Assembly: GCA_019918135.1 (NCBI GenBank)
Contig: WBZZ01005918.1
Coordinates: 187,501-251,500 of the forward strand
DNA: 64,000 bases
Reading direction: 5' to 3'
Origin: Paulinella micropora
Taxonomy: Eukaryota > Cercozoa > Imbricatea > Euglyphida > Paulinellidae
The notes under the pieces were generated by a model that was not told the origin of the DNA, did no database searches, and was given only the letters and a program-made list of their open reading frames with translations. The first letter of the stretch is position 1; every line of letters starts with the position of its first letter. Shown here piece after piece: positions 39,893 through 51,979 of the stretch. A program made the position numbers and the translations under genes.

Positions 39893-39897
39893 TGTTC
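39893..39897 (+). repeat. Copia I target-site duplication, copy 1 (TGTTC)
   Basis: TGTTC precedes LTR A. Its partner GAACA (52812-52816) precedes LTR B. The two are reverse complements, so the element ends are now inverted to each other. Confidence 0.8.
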
Positions 39898-40407
39898 CGT
39901 CGGAGATATACCGTTACCGGGAATATCCGTTACCAAATTTGTCTTCAGTGGCAAATTCACGTAAACTTATTCTCGACCGGCCCTCCTTGCTAATTACCTA
40001 TGTAATACCATTTTTCCTTACAAGTATACTTGAGTTGTACAATACATCTTGTCTAGACATTCTTGAATCATCTAGAATAGGCAAGGTCCCCGTCGGGACC
40101 TATGTAGGCCAGCCAATTGTAGAACGGATAGCTTAGATGGAACGGATAGGTTTCGTAGCTAGGGTGCTCAAGCAGCACAGTCTGTACAAAAGGTAACCAC
40201 ACTGCATAAGTGAACTGTAAACATTTGGACAATAATAACGGATTAGTAATACTGGGACGCTAGTATTGACTAGTTATTGAATATAGAGAGTGGTCAATTG
40301 CCTCACTGCATTGCCCACCCTCTGCGCTTTATAACCTTTTATTCCGGCAAGTACCGTTGCCCGTCAGCTAGTGGGTCTTCCGGCTCGGAAGATTTACAAC
40401 TCTGTCG
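39898..40407 (+). repeat. Copia I LTR A (5' LTR)
   Basis: 510 bp, CGTCGGAGATATACC...ACAACTCTGTCG. Inverted copy at 52817-53326, also 510 bp, with only a handful of differences (about 1-2 %). GTTAATGAGCC follows, the likely primer-binding site. The ends are not the usual TG/CA. Confidence 0.88.
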
Positions 40408-40411
40408 GTTA

Positions 40412-42080
<1,669 letters not shown>

Positions 42081-42089
42081 GTTGTCCGA

Positions 42090-42559
42090 CCGTACATAGT
42101 GAGAACATTCACGCAACCGTCTTTCACCGCATGTGTAAACATAGAGGGGTGAAAGCTATTGAGAGGATGGCTCAGTACATGGGAGTAAAGATAGTGGGGG
42201 CAGGGTGGCGTGAGAGAATCATGAAGTGTGAGCATTGCTTACGTAATAAGATTAAAAGAACACCACACTTTCACAAAAACCATCACATAGTAGAACGTCA
42301 TTCCGGGGTTCACCTCTCTATGGATACCCAAGGATGGTGGAATACTATGTCATGGGACGGCAAGAAGTACAAGTTTACGGTCAAATGTCTCGCATCCAAT
42401 TTCGAACTTGACTATTACTTACGGCACAAGAATGAATTTTCCCCGTGTTTCACTAAGGCAGTTGCATTCTTTGAAAGACACACAAATAGGAAGGTTAAAT
42501 TCATTACTTGTGATCAGGAGTATGGTAAGCATGAATGTTTTCAGGAGTGGTTGATGTGA
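42090..42559 (+). pseudogene. Copia II integrase fragment
   Basis: GAG-pre-integrase His/Cys motif (HATVFHRMCKHRG ... CEHCLRNK) and the start of the integrase core: first Asp in HLSMDTQGWW, second in ITCDQEYG. The frame stops at 42559 before the catalytic Glu. It is distinct from the copia I integrase at 57080-57793, so it belongs with the copia II gag-protease now at 59292-62521. Confidence 0.75.
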
Positions 42560-43429
42560 CCAACCTATCTTAATTGAGGCGCCTACCGCCGAGAAACAGG
42601 CAGTTTCTAAGATAGAATCACATTTTATCCCGGTTTGGTTCGGCTGGTCTTAACTCGACTTCTCGCGCACCCTGACGAGGGCACGCTCGGGGGGTAGAGG
42701 GGATTGTGCCGGCCCATCCGGTATATAATGGCATTACTCTATGTTCCGGTCTGTCGGTTTACTTTGGCTTGGAGAGTACGGAGTCCCTTCTACGTTAGGT
42801 ATTCCCCATTCTACAAGTCGTTAGGCAGTTATTATATTATTAAATATTTGGTCTCGGTAACAGAGTATAGGTCAGGGGGAGAGTGCTAAGATAGTGGGAA
42901 AGAGGGGGAGAAAATCCAAACTTAAACTCGTATTGTCCGGGAAATTCATCCAGATTCCAGCACGGGCATTCGGTGAAGAGTGGGCTAAGACCACCTATGG
43001 GGATAAGTGGGACCGCCATGCGAAAGGGAGTTACTCTTGAACCGTCTGCCCCCGTAGTTAGGAAAAGCAAACGATTCCCTGCTCATAACGTCAAGTTTGA
43101 TGACGGAGTGACGGAGAAAATAATAGACTCTGAGATATTGAAGTACGAGGTTTCAGAGGGAGTAGCGATACCTCAAGCCCTTGTATCAGATCCTCAGCAG
43201 GTTATTATGGAATCGGCATGCACAGACCCCAATGTCGTGAGTGAATTCGGTCGAGGGGGAGAGAGTTAAGATAGCTGCTGAAAAAGACAAGCATCCCCCG
43301 GGCTGGAGATCTCATGAACAAGGAAACATTTCCCTTGAGAACGTCATCCCCGGGAGAACCAGAAGTAAACATATCTTAGTACTTAGATATAGTAATGACC
43401 CCCAAAGAGATAATAACATAAATATGTAA
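42560..43429 (+). pseudogene. Copia II pol linker, degraded
   Basis: Short open parts (42973-43269, 43241-43429) look like the Pro/Lys-rich linker between integrase and RT (RKSKRFPAHNVKFDDGVTE). The 43259-43375 segment (KIAAEKDKHPPGWRSHEQGN) is repeated in inverted orientation at 45870-45985. Confidence 0.6.
43259..43375 (+). repeat. Inverted repeat in copia II, left arm
   Basis: Matches the reverse complement of about 45870-45985 (GCATCCCCCGGGCTGGAGAT shared). The two arms bound a pol segment that is reversed relative to the rest of copia II. Confidence 0.82.
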
Positions 43430-43630
43430 TATTCTTATGATAATACATATGTACAATCTATAAATATCGTAACTATGGAAACGCAAAAATAAAAATTTTC
43501 AAGCGCTTCCCGTAAGGGGGGTTAAAAACTAAAAAAATTATTGGCGGGTCTGTACTCTCTGAAGGGAGGGCCCCAGGTCTATCAACTCACGAGGAGCGAT
43601 GCAACCACAACCAGATTTCCAATTCGGCCT

Positions 43631-43673
<43 letters not shown>

Positions 43674-44460
43674 CATGAGTATAAATATTACATAAGTCCT
43701 ATACTGTCAGTCAGGGAGATTTATCCGTGGAGCGCAGTTCGGGTTCCGGGTTTCTACGCTAACCCGGCAACACGAGCGTACTCAGCATCGGTGCCATCAG
43801 ATCACCACTGGAACACAGCGCAGATCCGTCTTTGGAACTCGAACTATCTTCTCCTCTGGACTGATCGAGATTATTACTATTACTATTAGTAAACAACGGA
43901 AGGGGGAGAACGCAGGTGAAAGTCCCAACGTATGCACGTTTGCAAAATATCGCGTGAAATGCAGTGCCCAGAGGGCCGTCGCCAATTCACCTATATCACC
44001 AACAAAATAAAGTATGCGGAAATTTACAAAACTTAATATAAGCCACATCCGGGAGCGCAATTGAAAACGAATATAATATACTTTACACCACGTAAAATAT
44101 CCGGTGCTCAAAACTTGAGTTCCTTTCCGAACTTAGCGAGAAATTCCTTCACCAACTTCACCTGAGATTTGATCTCGTAGTGAAATTTATCTTGGTAAAT
44201 AAATCTGCGATATTATCCTCCGTTGGTACCCGGAATAATTTTACAACTCCCCTTTTGACCAACTTTTCATATATTGCGTCGATATGTTTGGTCCGTGACT
44301 CCCCAATCCTCTTTCCGACAAGATGATGGTCCCCTCATTATCTTCGAAGGGGTAAAACCTTTTGGGGGCTATCCGATATCACGGAGGGTCTGTCTCAGGG
44401 CAAGTAGCTCCCTGACCGCTTTGTCAGCCGATACGGTCTCTGACTCGAGGGTCGACTGTG
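43430..44460. other. Region without clear genes, with (AT)n
   Basis: Holds a perfect AT dinucleotide run (43632-43672) and AT-rich sequence. No supportable gene. It belongs to the reversed copia II segment or to an insertion in it. Confidence 0.5.
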
Positions 44461-46029
44461 CTATGACAGTCTGGAGTTTGGAAAACCAAGCAACAGGTGC
44501 CCCATTAAAGAGGAAGATATATCCGGAGCGGGATTTTCTCGTGGCTTTCTCCCCTGCGAAGTCTGAGTCAACGTACCCGACAGTGGGTGCTCATCGACCA
44601 GCTTCTCTATACTAGCTATCACGGGGACGCAGAAGTCGTTGATGTCCATAGCCTTGCACGCATAAAGGCCTAATGCCTTTTCTGCGGCAGATGGACCACT
44701 AGCTGGTCTCGATGATTTAGGGAGCCTAGGAACCCTTCGGACAACATCTTAACTAACCGCTCATGGCCCCGTTTGAAAAACAAAGCTCTAGGAGTCAGCA
44801 ACCACAGAAACATCCTATGAACCATGGCATAAGATATATCTGGGGATGGTACTTGGTGTTTTGCAGCTATGCTTAGTGGACAGATGAGAAGGGGACGGGT
44901 ATGAACAGCTAAGAATATGAGCATGCCTATGAGATACCTAAGATCGTACTTAAAGAGGCGATGTCCTACTTTCAGGGGTGCAGGGTTCTCAGAAGTGAAA
45001 GGGGTTTTGGCAGGCACTTCCTTCAAATAATCTAGCTCACCTAGGATGAGAAGTTCATATTTCCGTTGATGCAACAAAATCCCTTTTTCAGACTGTACTA
45101 TCTGGATGTTTTTGAACTCCGTTGCTGTCCCCAAGTTCTTACATCCGAACCCGCGCTTCTGTAAGCTATCTACTAATCCTACGTGACTAGCTTCCGTTTC
45201 TGCATGGAGTCCATCGTCAACGTGAAAGGAGAGTAGCTGGGTGGTTAGAGGGTTACTACCGTGCTTAATAAAGAAGCCCTATCTAAAGAGAACGCGATAA
45301 AAGCCTGTTTTTCTATCATCTCTTTCGACATCAGATCGTACCACAATCTACCAGCTTGCGGGTGGCCGTACAGAGCTTTCTTAAGAAGCCATAGAAAACC
45401 TTCTCTTTCGAAACCCGGGGGAGGTTTGACATAGATATCGTAAGGCATCTTAGCGTGCAAATCTTAGCTGTGGTAAAGTCAAGGAGCCAAAGGTCAATCC
45501 CAAAGCAGGCAGCATAGGCAATGATGAGAAGGATAGTGCGATGATGTGCAGTGGGGGAATATGTACGTTTAGGGTCGTACTGTAACCCCGCTTTCAGGAG
45601 GTCTCCTCTCAAAGTGATCCTAGTCTTATTGTATTCATCGGTCGTACCTTGCTGTTTAACCGTGTCTATCCATTTCAGGGGGATGATAGGAGTGCCTGAT
45701 CTCTTCGCTTCACTCTCTTTCTTCCATTCAAATGCTTTGAGTTCTTCTTGCTGCTTGACTTCTGTTTCCCTCGCCTGTCTTCTATCTTTCGGTTTTTGCA
45801 CCACGGGGAATTCCGGGACTTGTTCCGTTACCAGACAATAATCCATCCTCTCTTTTCTCGCGCAGACCAAGATATATTTACTTCTGGTTCTCCCGGGGAT
45901 GACGTTCTCAAGGGAAATATTTCCTTGTTCATGAGATCTCCAGCCCGGGGGATGCTTGTCCTTTTCAGCAGCTATCTTAAATCTCTCGGGGAATTCCCGG
46001 ACTTGTTCCGTTAGCAGACAATAATCCAT
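44461..46029 (-). pseudogene. Copia II reverse transcriptase/RNase H, reversed and broken
   Basis: Reads right to left, opposite to the copia II integrase and LTR around it. Recognisable parts: IPLKWIDTVKQ, TRITLRGDLLKAG, FGIDLWLLDFTTA (45331-46029), YVKPPPGFE and KKALYGHPQAGRLW (45245-45460), then the RT C-terminal/connection region (44670-45134). MDYCL-TEQV-EFP occurs twice as a short duplication. Several indels. Confidence 0.75.
45870..45985 (-). repeat. Inverted repeat in copia II, right arm
   Basis: Reverse-complement partner of 43259-43375. Confidence 0.82.
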
Positions 46030-46371
46030 CCTCTCTTCTGTCGCGCAAGTCTTTCATATGATTTACATATATATCTATTACATGTTACTTTTACTCATAC
46101 ACGAGGTAGGGAGAGTAGGGAAATAATCCTCTTCTCGTTGGGTAGGCCCGACTATACCACAGGCCCGCTGCCTTGTATGTATTCTAATTGATGCATACTC
46201 GCTGTGGATAGAAGGGTAGCCAACCCCGACATTACTTCTCGGAGAGTGTGAGGGTAAGGGTATATGTTTTGAGTTTGTGTTTTCTCATGTTTCCCAAAAT
46301 AGTATTAGATGGCGTAACTTCTATAGGACCGGCAGTAACTAACATGTTAATTTACTTTGTTCCAGGGGGAG

Positions 46372-46569
46372 TGTTGGAACTATAATCTTAATTAATAGTT
46401 CAGGACCGTCCGTATCAGAGTAACGGTGTCGGTAGAGCCATTACTTACAATCCGGCCAGTCATGTTACGCGGCGTGTCCTGTTCGCGCCTTTTCTTATTA
46501 AAGCTGTAATACTGCTATTGGTGTAGTGTAGCTACCGTAGGTCATTATATTAATAATAGTGGTCTAACA
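46372..46569 (+). repeat. Copia II LTR, left copy (3' LTR)
   Basis: 198 bp, TGTTGGAACTATAATC...GGTCTAACA, preceded by the polypurine tract CCAGGGGGAG, so it is a 3' LTR in this orientation. Its partner is the inverted 63766-63963 (198 bp, about 3 % different). GGAAT follows at 46570-46574; ATTCC follows the other copy at 63964-63968. Confidence 0.9.
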
Positions 46570-46574
46570 GGAAT

Positions 46575-47418
46575 TTAATAATAATCATAGTACTGAACAC
46601 AACTGGTTCAAGGCTAACCGCACTTCTGTAATCGAAAGGGAAGCCAGAATTGAACCCCGGCAAACAACAAGTCAGAAGGAAAAACCGTTTAAAACGGCGT
46701 GTCCCTTTGACACGGGTCAGCTGACACAATGCGTTACGTCCGTAACCTGCACAAATGCCAAAATATACCTAAAATAACAACTCATAAGTGCAATTTCCCT
46801 TATTTAGCCATAAATTCTCAGACACGGGAAAAACGGCCAAATTTCACGGAATTTTCGTGTAAATTTTCCATAACTTCAAACGGTTACTACATTTGCTACA
46901 AAAGGTTTGGGTCAACGCTGTTAATGTGGGAGGTTAATCAATAAGGATGCCACAGCTTTGTGTAACTTACATCCTAACAACCTTCCGTGGCACCACTCCG
47001 GTAAACGGTTAAGTGTAACATACTATGATAGGATTTAAGGCCGTATGGGGTCCAGGCTTCCAAGCTCCCCCCCCCCCCTTACCCCTTATCCTAACACGAC
47101 ATTAAAACAGGAAGTAATCTTCAAAACCGGAAATGTAATACTAGAATTCATCTTAAAATACATTTAATAACAAGGAATCACTTCCACGAGTGAATTTCCG
47201 TAAAAACCAATAGCGTAATAACGATGTAGTATACCGTGAGTGTTACATAGCACCCCTTCCCCCTCCCCTGGAGTAATACCAACGGAGACTACATCTACGT
47301 ATAATCTCGTCAGTACCGGCTTCTGAGGGGATCCCAGCCGATTGTCCACCATCCCATCAGCTATCCATGCTCAACCCTCGATCAAATCTTACCAAGAGCC
47401 ATCCAACAGATTAAAGGC
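46575..47418. other. Unique region without recognisable genes
   Basis: Flank of copia II inside the inverted segment. Contains a C14 run near 47069 and no supportable gene. It may include upstream exons or the promoter of the gene at 47419. Confidence 0.45.
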
Positions 47419-48253
47419 TTGTGCTTCATGTGGGCTAAGTTCCTAGACTTAATGTGGCCCGAAGATCGTGAACTAACACTCGGCAAGTTCCCGTCTCCTA
47501 AACCTACGCGCGCGATTTCCCGAAGTCTGCCCAAACCAAGGAAGGAAGCTCAAGTTAAGCCAAGAGCCATGATGTTGAGGAGGCGGAGGATAGCCAAGGC
47601 GAAGGCGATTGTTGGGCAGCTTTTGGGGGAGGCCCATGGTTTCACGGATGCAGAGGTGGAGGAGTTCACGCTCCAGTACATGAACCTGAGCAACCAGTTA
47701 ATGTTCAAGCCTGGCGATAACGAGCATGCTAAGATCGCCACGCAAACGTTGCTGCATATGGATTGCAACGTGATGTTCGACCAGCAGGTGACCAATCTGC
47801 TGCGGGCAAGTCAGCACCCTTGGTTAACGGGGTCAAAGGTCATCATTTGCTCTCTCTCTGCTCTGTTCTAATGTTATATATATATATATGTATATATATA
47901 TATAGTTGGTGAAACAACGCAAGGAGTTGACGCAGGAGGTCATCCCCAAGTACGGTCTTGAAGGTTCAAAAGATAGCAAGTCTGCAGCAGCAGATCCTAA
48001 CAAGCTCATGCTGCAGTTGGAGGCGGGATGGCGGGAGAGAGGTGCGTCCGATGTACGGCAGCTATGCATTCCGATTGGGGGGGACGACAGCAAGTTGGGG
48101 GCTAACCACAGCATGGTCACCTGGGCGATGAAATGTTTTGCTTTGGATCAGAAGAGGGAATCAGTCAAGGGCTTCCAGCACCCTACTACTCAGGAGGGAA
48201 TTTTTCCATTGCTCATATGCAAGTGTAAGGAGGACCTCGTGGAACTGAAGTAA
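47419..48253 (+). CDS. Spliced gene of unknown function
   Basis: Two exons, up to 47838 and 47906-48253, joined in frame across a 67-nt GT-AG intron that ends in a TATATATATAG stretch. The first ATG in the open frame is at 47428, and earlier exons are possible. The product (about 250 residues) is helical: a basic stretch (MMLRRRRIAKAKAI), ALLHM-type helices, and LQLEAGWRERGASDVRQLCI. Codon use is less AT-rich than in the Polintons. No family recognised. It could be a host gene or another mobile-element gene. Confidence 0.5.
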
Positions 48254-48878
48254 TATGCTAGATATGCGGGTCCACGAGTTCCTCCATGCACTGAGAGAGA
48301 GGTGAGGGGGTGGTGGGGTATCCATCTCTTCCAAATATATACTCCCCCCACCACATTATATGGTTTTTTCCTTGGTGTGTTAAAAATTCTGACCGGTGGG
48401 ATAAAATTTCTGCCTGGTGGGCTAAAATTTTTTAAAAGGGACCGGCCTGTTTATAGATTGAGCGACGTATCTCACATTCTTATCTTCATAGCTTTTTGGG
48501 CACTGGGGTACTGCGCGGCTGGCAGTGGGGTAGTGTCAGGATTTTGTACCCCAGTGGCACAGTTGTTTCTTTTGTATCTTTTGAGGTCTTTTCGTTACGT
48601 AAGCCCCCCCCGGCCGGCCTCCCCCCCCCCCTCCACGTGCACACTGCCACAACCTAGACGACTCCAGTGTGGTGTTTTTGGAAAGAGCCAAAGCTCTCAC
48701 ATAGGGGATGAGAGATGAGTGATGGGAGATGATCGATGTGGAATGGTGGATGGAAGATATGGAATGACCTCGCGATCGAGGATGAAAGCTGAATTCGAAG
48801 CTTAAGATATATAGGAGACTTTAACATACTGTATGAAATAATATAATATATTTTTTCTATATACATATATATATTTCT
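48254..48878. other. Flank of Polinton 2 left end
   Basis: No gene seen. Has C-rich runs (about 48605-48640) and ends in the six-base target-site copy ATTTCT (48873-48878), reverse complement of AGAAAT at 22043-22048. Confidence 0.55.
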
Positions 48879-49010
48879 AGTAGTATAGGGTGCCACTTCG
48901 GCACACTTTTTCAATACATACACCCCCGCCCCCAGAGACACACATTGCAACGCTCCTCGTGCAACGAGGACACGGCCGGCCTGCCGGGCCAAAAAGGCAA
49001 CGGACAGGAA
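48879..49010 (+). repeat. Polinton 2 left TIR
   Basis: Matches 22049-22146, interrupted by a C-rich insertion near 48918-48945. Small palindromic segment GCAACGCTCCTCGTGCAACG. Confidence 0.85.
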
Positions 49011-49293
49011 ATAGTGGAAATAGAAATGAAATAGAAACGGCTTAAAACTCTTCAAACAATTGATGACTGTAGCAGATTTTCTCGAAACCCAAAATCTGAA
49101 GGGTTCCAACAGTTTTTATTGAAAAACTTATGGAGATTACCGTCGTTCTTTTCAAAAGCATTTCGATAGATAATTAATCAGCCAATACTTCAACGCGACA
49201 AATCGTTCGTTTCGTGCGACGTGTCTCTTCGCTTTTTTGCGCCGTCGTTCTTTTTTTGCGAACCATAAAGCTTATTCATATTATATCTTATAT

Positions 49294-49775
49294 AATGTCA
49301 TTAAATCTTATCCCAAATAATGTAAAAGATAAATTTATGTGGAAAGAACAGTTCGAAATTAATAGATATAGTTTCAGCAAGCTAAAGGAAATGAAAATAA
49401 AGACAGAGAAAGAGATTGAAAAAGATGAGATGATAATTGAGAATATGAAGAAAGCGTTGATAAACAAGAAGGAGAGACTAGATGCGATGAAAGAGACTAT
49501 AGATGAAAGAGAGAAGGAGACTGACAAGATAGAAGAAGACTTGATGGAGACGAAAGAAGTTGAAGAAAAGAAAGATTGAGAGTGAAATAAGATTGATGAA
49601 GCATTGGAAGAAGCAGAATAGAGGAATGATTGAGGCAGAGGAGCTTGTTAAGATGGAAAGAATGATTGAAAAAGGAACGACATTTACAGAGGCATGTATG
49701 ATGATGAAGAGATTAGATGAAATAGGGATAGACGTAGGGGAGGGTAATAGAAATATGAATAAAGCGTATAGATAA
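49294..49775 (+). pseudogene. Coiled-coil protein of Polinton 2 left end
   Basis: Two overlapping frames (49294-49579, 49560-49775) read as one charged coiled-coil protein with an indel near 49565. MSLNLIPNNVKDKFMWKEQF leads into Lys/Glu heptads. Weakly similar to the 985-1242 protein of Polinton 1 (W-E-NR pattern near the start). The first frame alone could make a 94-residue product. Function unknown. Confidence 0.5.
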
Positions 49776-49867
49776 TTGACTTTTATATAAAGTCCTGGGC
49801 AAGTCTAAACTACCCCTACACATACATACATAGTTTGTCCCTGTGTGTGTATGTGTAGGTTGATTGA

Positions 49868-50332
49868 ATGGCGGAACTTGTTGAAGGCTTTGGCGGTCTT
49901 GGACGCGTGGGAGGAAAGAAGGGAGCTAAGAAGGATGGAAACAAAAAGGGTGCTGTGAGGTCTCCACAGAAAGTTGTCAACCAAGGAAAAGCTTTTGTAT
50001 CATTCAAGAACAATGACCCTCTGAAAGCTTATGCCACAGTTGCGCGTCCTGGCGATGATGTCAAGGATATCAATACTCACGAAGCCGTCTTGAAAACCTT
50101 TCAGAATCCTACCAAGGACCGCGGATTGCGTGCTGTCCTTTTTTACGATGGAACCTACGAATTATTTCTCTCTGATGCTAATGCTTACAAAATTCCAAAG
50201 AAGGAAGGCAAGAGGGTAAAAGCAAACTTGGAAGCGGTATGGGTTGGTGAAGAAAATCTTGCAACCTTTTTTGCTCTGAAGCAGAAGAGCATGAGGAAGG
50301 AGACGAGGAAGATGAGTAAGAAAAATTTTTAA
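49868..50332 (+). CDS. Basic protein of unknown function at Polinton 2 left end
   Basis: 154 residues, intact. A Gly/Lys-rich N-terminus (GGKKGAKKDGNKKGAV) is followed by a compact domain (KAFVSFKNNDPLKAYATVAR ... GLRAVLFYDGTYELFL) and a Lys/Arg-rich tail. It occupies the place of the spliced gene in Polinton 1, but the sequences differ. The ATG follows TGTGTAGGTTG, and a GT-AG intron just upstream is possible. Possibly nucleic-acid binding. Confidence 0.6.
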   Translation: MAELVEGFGGLGRVGGKKGAKKDGNKKGAVRSPQKVVNQGKAFVSFKNNDPLKAYATVARPGDDVKDINTHEAVLKTFQNPTKDRGLRAVLFYDGTYELFLSDANAYKIPKKEGKRVKANLEAVWVGEENLATFFALKQKSMRKETRKMSKKNF

Positions 50333-50475
50333 AAAATATTAATAGTTTTCATTTTTAATTTACTTGACTTAGTTTCCGGTTATCACATTATAAATCCATT
50401 ATTTCTTTTTTCTTTTTAATACGAGCACTACTACGGACATTCTCCAGTTTAATATCCAATGACTTTAATAATTCC

Positions 50476-51394
50476 TTAGTGCTTCTTTTCTTTAGTTGCT
50501 TCCTTTACTTTGTCGGCTAATCGAGGTTTAACTTCTTCCGGTTGTTCTTTCATTTTAGATTTTAATAATTGTTGAGGACTGACAATCTCATTCGAATTTA
50601 AAATCAACTTGAAACCTTTCCGGCCTTTGACTGTACATACTTTTTTTGAATACTGAACATCGCCTTTAGAAAAAACAGTTCTTTCTAGTTCTTTTCTCAC
50701 GGTTGACCCCTTAGGAAATTTATTAATGAGGCCGGCTCTATATATTTCTTGATTATTTTTCTTTTTACCCTCATAGACTTCCATAGGTGTAGCTTTTGTT
50801 GTATTATGGTATGTATTATTATAAGTTTCAACAATCTCATAAATGTAAGGAACCCAAATAAAATCATCATTCACTTCCCACATAAAATTTAAATCCGTAT
50901 TGTTCTAATAAATCTATCTACTATTCCCATAGTTCGGTGGTCGCCAACTTCGTTCGTTGTATGTTCAATTCCGTTGTCTTTAAAGTATTCGGCGACTTGT
51001 CCTTTAAATTCACTACCGTTGTCTGATGTAATCCTTGTAGGTTTCGGCATTTTTTTTAATCCTTCCAATACTTCGCCTGTTGTTTTATTTTTGATCGGTC
51101 CTATCCAACCGCGACGAGAATAAACATCAATCATTACTAAACCAAAATTGTAGTTTTTGTTTCCTTTCTTAGCGGCTATTTTAGACATATCCATTAGGTC
51201 AATAAACACTTGGCTTAACGGTTCAGGCTCAGGGGCTAGTATAGTATTCCATTTTTAGGTGCTTTAGATTGATGGTGTATTTCAGAAGCCTCTTCAATTG
51301 TCTTTTTTTCAAGTTCATCCTTATCTTCCACAACTTCATTACTATTTCCTGTATTACTATCGCCTACAGCGATAGCTGTATGTTTATTGTCCAT
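50476..51394 (-). pseudogene. rve integrase of Polinton 2, two frameshifts
   Basis: ATG at 51394 (MDNKH). Breaks lie near 51250 (before LSQVFIDLMDM) and near 50888 (after RTIR). Catalytic region: FIDLMDMSK, RITSDNGSEFKG, TMGIVDRFIRTIR, again with Asp as the third acidic residue. The C-terminal tail (VKGRKGFKLILNSNEIV ... KEKKH) is intact here and shows what Polinton 1 lost. Confidence 0.87.
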
Positions 51395-51406
51395 CGTCCT
51401 ATATGA

Positions 51407-51718
51407 TTAATAATATAATTTGTTCAATAATTGTTCAAACAGCGGGTCAGTGTAATCTGATTTTCCACAACTTTCTCCAAATGTTTCATATTCAAGGTAG
51501 TTAATAAAGGCATCGTCAACAACTGGGTCGAATTTCGGGTATTGGCATAAAGTACATCTCCGCGCCATATTATTATGAATACAGTATTGGACATTTTCTT
51601 TTCGTTTTCGGATATTAACTCTACACGGCAGACATATACGGTAAGTTCGCCTCCCATCATAAAATAATGACATAGGCTTTTCACGGCAACAATATCCGCA
51701 TTTCTTAGTAAAAGACAT
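51407..51718 (-). CDS. Zinc-finger protein, double treble-clef type
   Basis: 103 residues, intact: CGYCCREK ... CLPC, then CIHNNMARRCTLCQ. The second cluster (C-x-H-x4-R-x2-C-x2-C) resembles a short zinc motif repeated in large-DNA-virus proteins. Its stop is 12 nt after the integrase start region, and its ATG touches the next gene. Absent from Polinton 1. Confidence 0.6.
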   Translation of the reverse strand: MSFTKKCGYCCREKPMSLFYDGRRTYRICLPCRVNIRKRKENVQYCIHNNMARRCTLCQYPKFDPVVDDAFINYLEYETFGESCGKSDYTDPLFEQLLNKLYY

Positions 51719-51975
51719 TAATACTTAATGACACCTAATGTTTTATCTTTATATCTTACTCTTTCTTCTTTTTCTAGTTCAAAACAATAATAAGAACAAA
51801 ACTCATACATATAAAACCAATCAAAACTATCGTCAGTTGCTGTAATCTGTCTGTTAGCTAAACACAGAGTCGATCCACACACATAGCAACTATTGAAGTC
51901 GTAATCACGATGATTATATAAATACTCCATAATGTGTAAACGAACATCGAGCGGTAAATTGTTTATCTCACTCAT
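51718..51975 (-). CDS. F-box-like N-terminus with Cys cluster
   Basis: 85 residues. NLPLDVRLHIMEYLYNHRD fits the start of an F-box (LPxDVxxxIxxYL). SCYVCGSTLC and a second C/YYC group may bind zinc. F-box proteins recruit targets to SCF ubiquitin ligases, and large DNA viruses use them against host factors. The assignment rests on about 15 residues, so it is tentative. Absent from Polinton 1. Confidence 0.5.
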   Translation of the reverse strand: MSEINNLPLDVRLHIMEYLYNHRDYDFNSCYVCGSTLCLANRQITATDDSFDWFYMYEFCSYYCFELEKEERVRYKDKTLGVIKY

Positions 51976-51979
51976 TATA

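Larger units (their letters stand above)
22049..39897 (-). mobile_element. Polinton 2, right part (inverted relative to its left part)
   Basis: Starts at 22049 with the family TIR (AGTAGTATAGTGTGCCAC) and stops inside the fibre gene at the copia I insertion. Its gene order is that of Polinton 1 read from the right end. The flanking AGAAAT at 22043-22048 is the exact reverse complement of ATTTCT at 48873-48878 next to the left TIR, so both pieces come from one insertion. Differences from Polinton 1: a lipase is gained, and the GIY-YIG nuclease, lectin-like and MYM-finger genes are missing. Confidence 0.9.
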
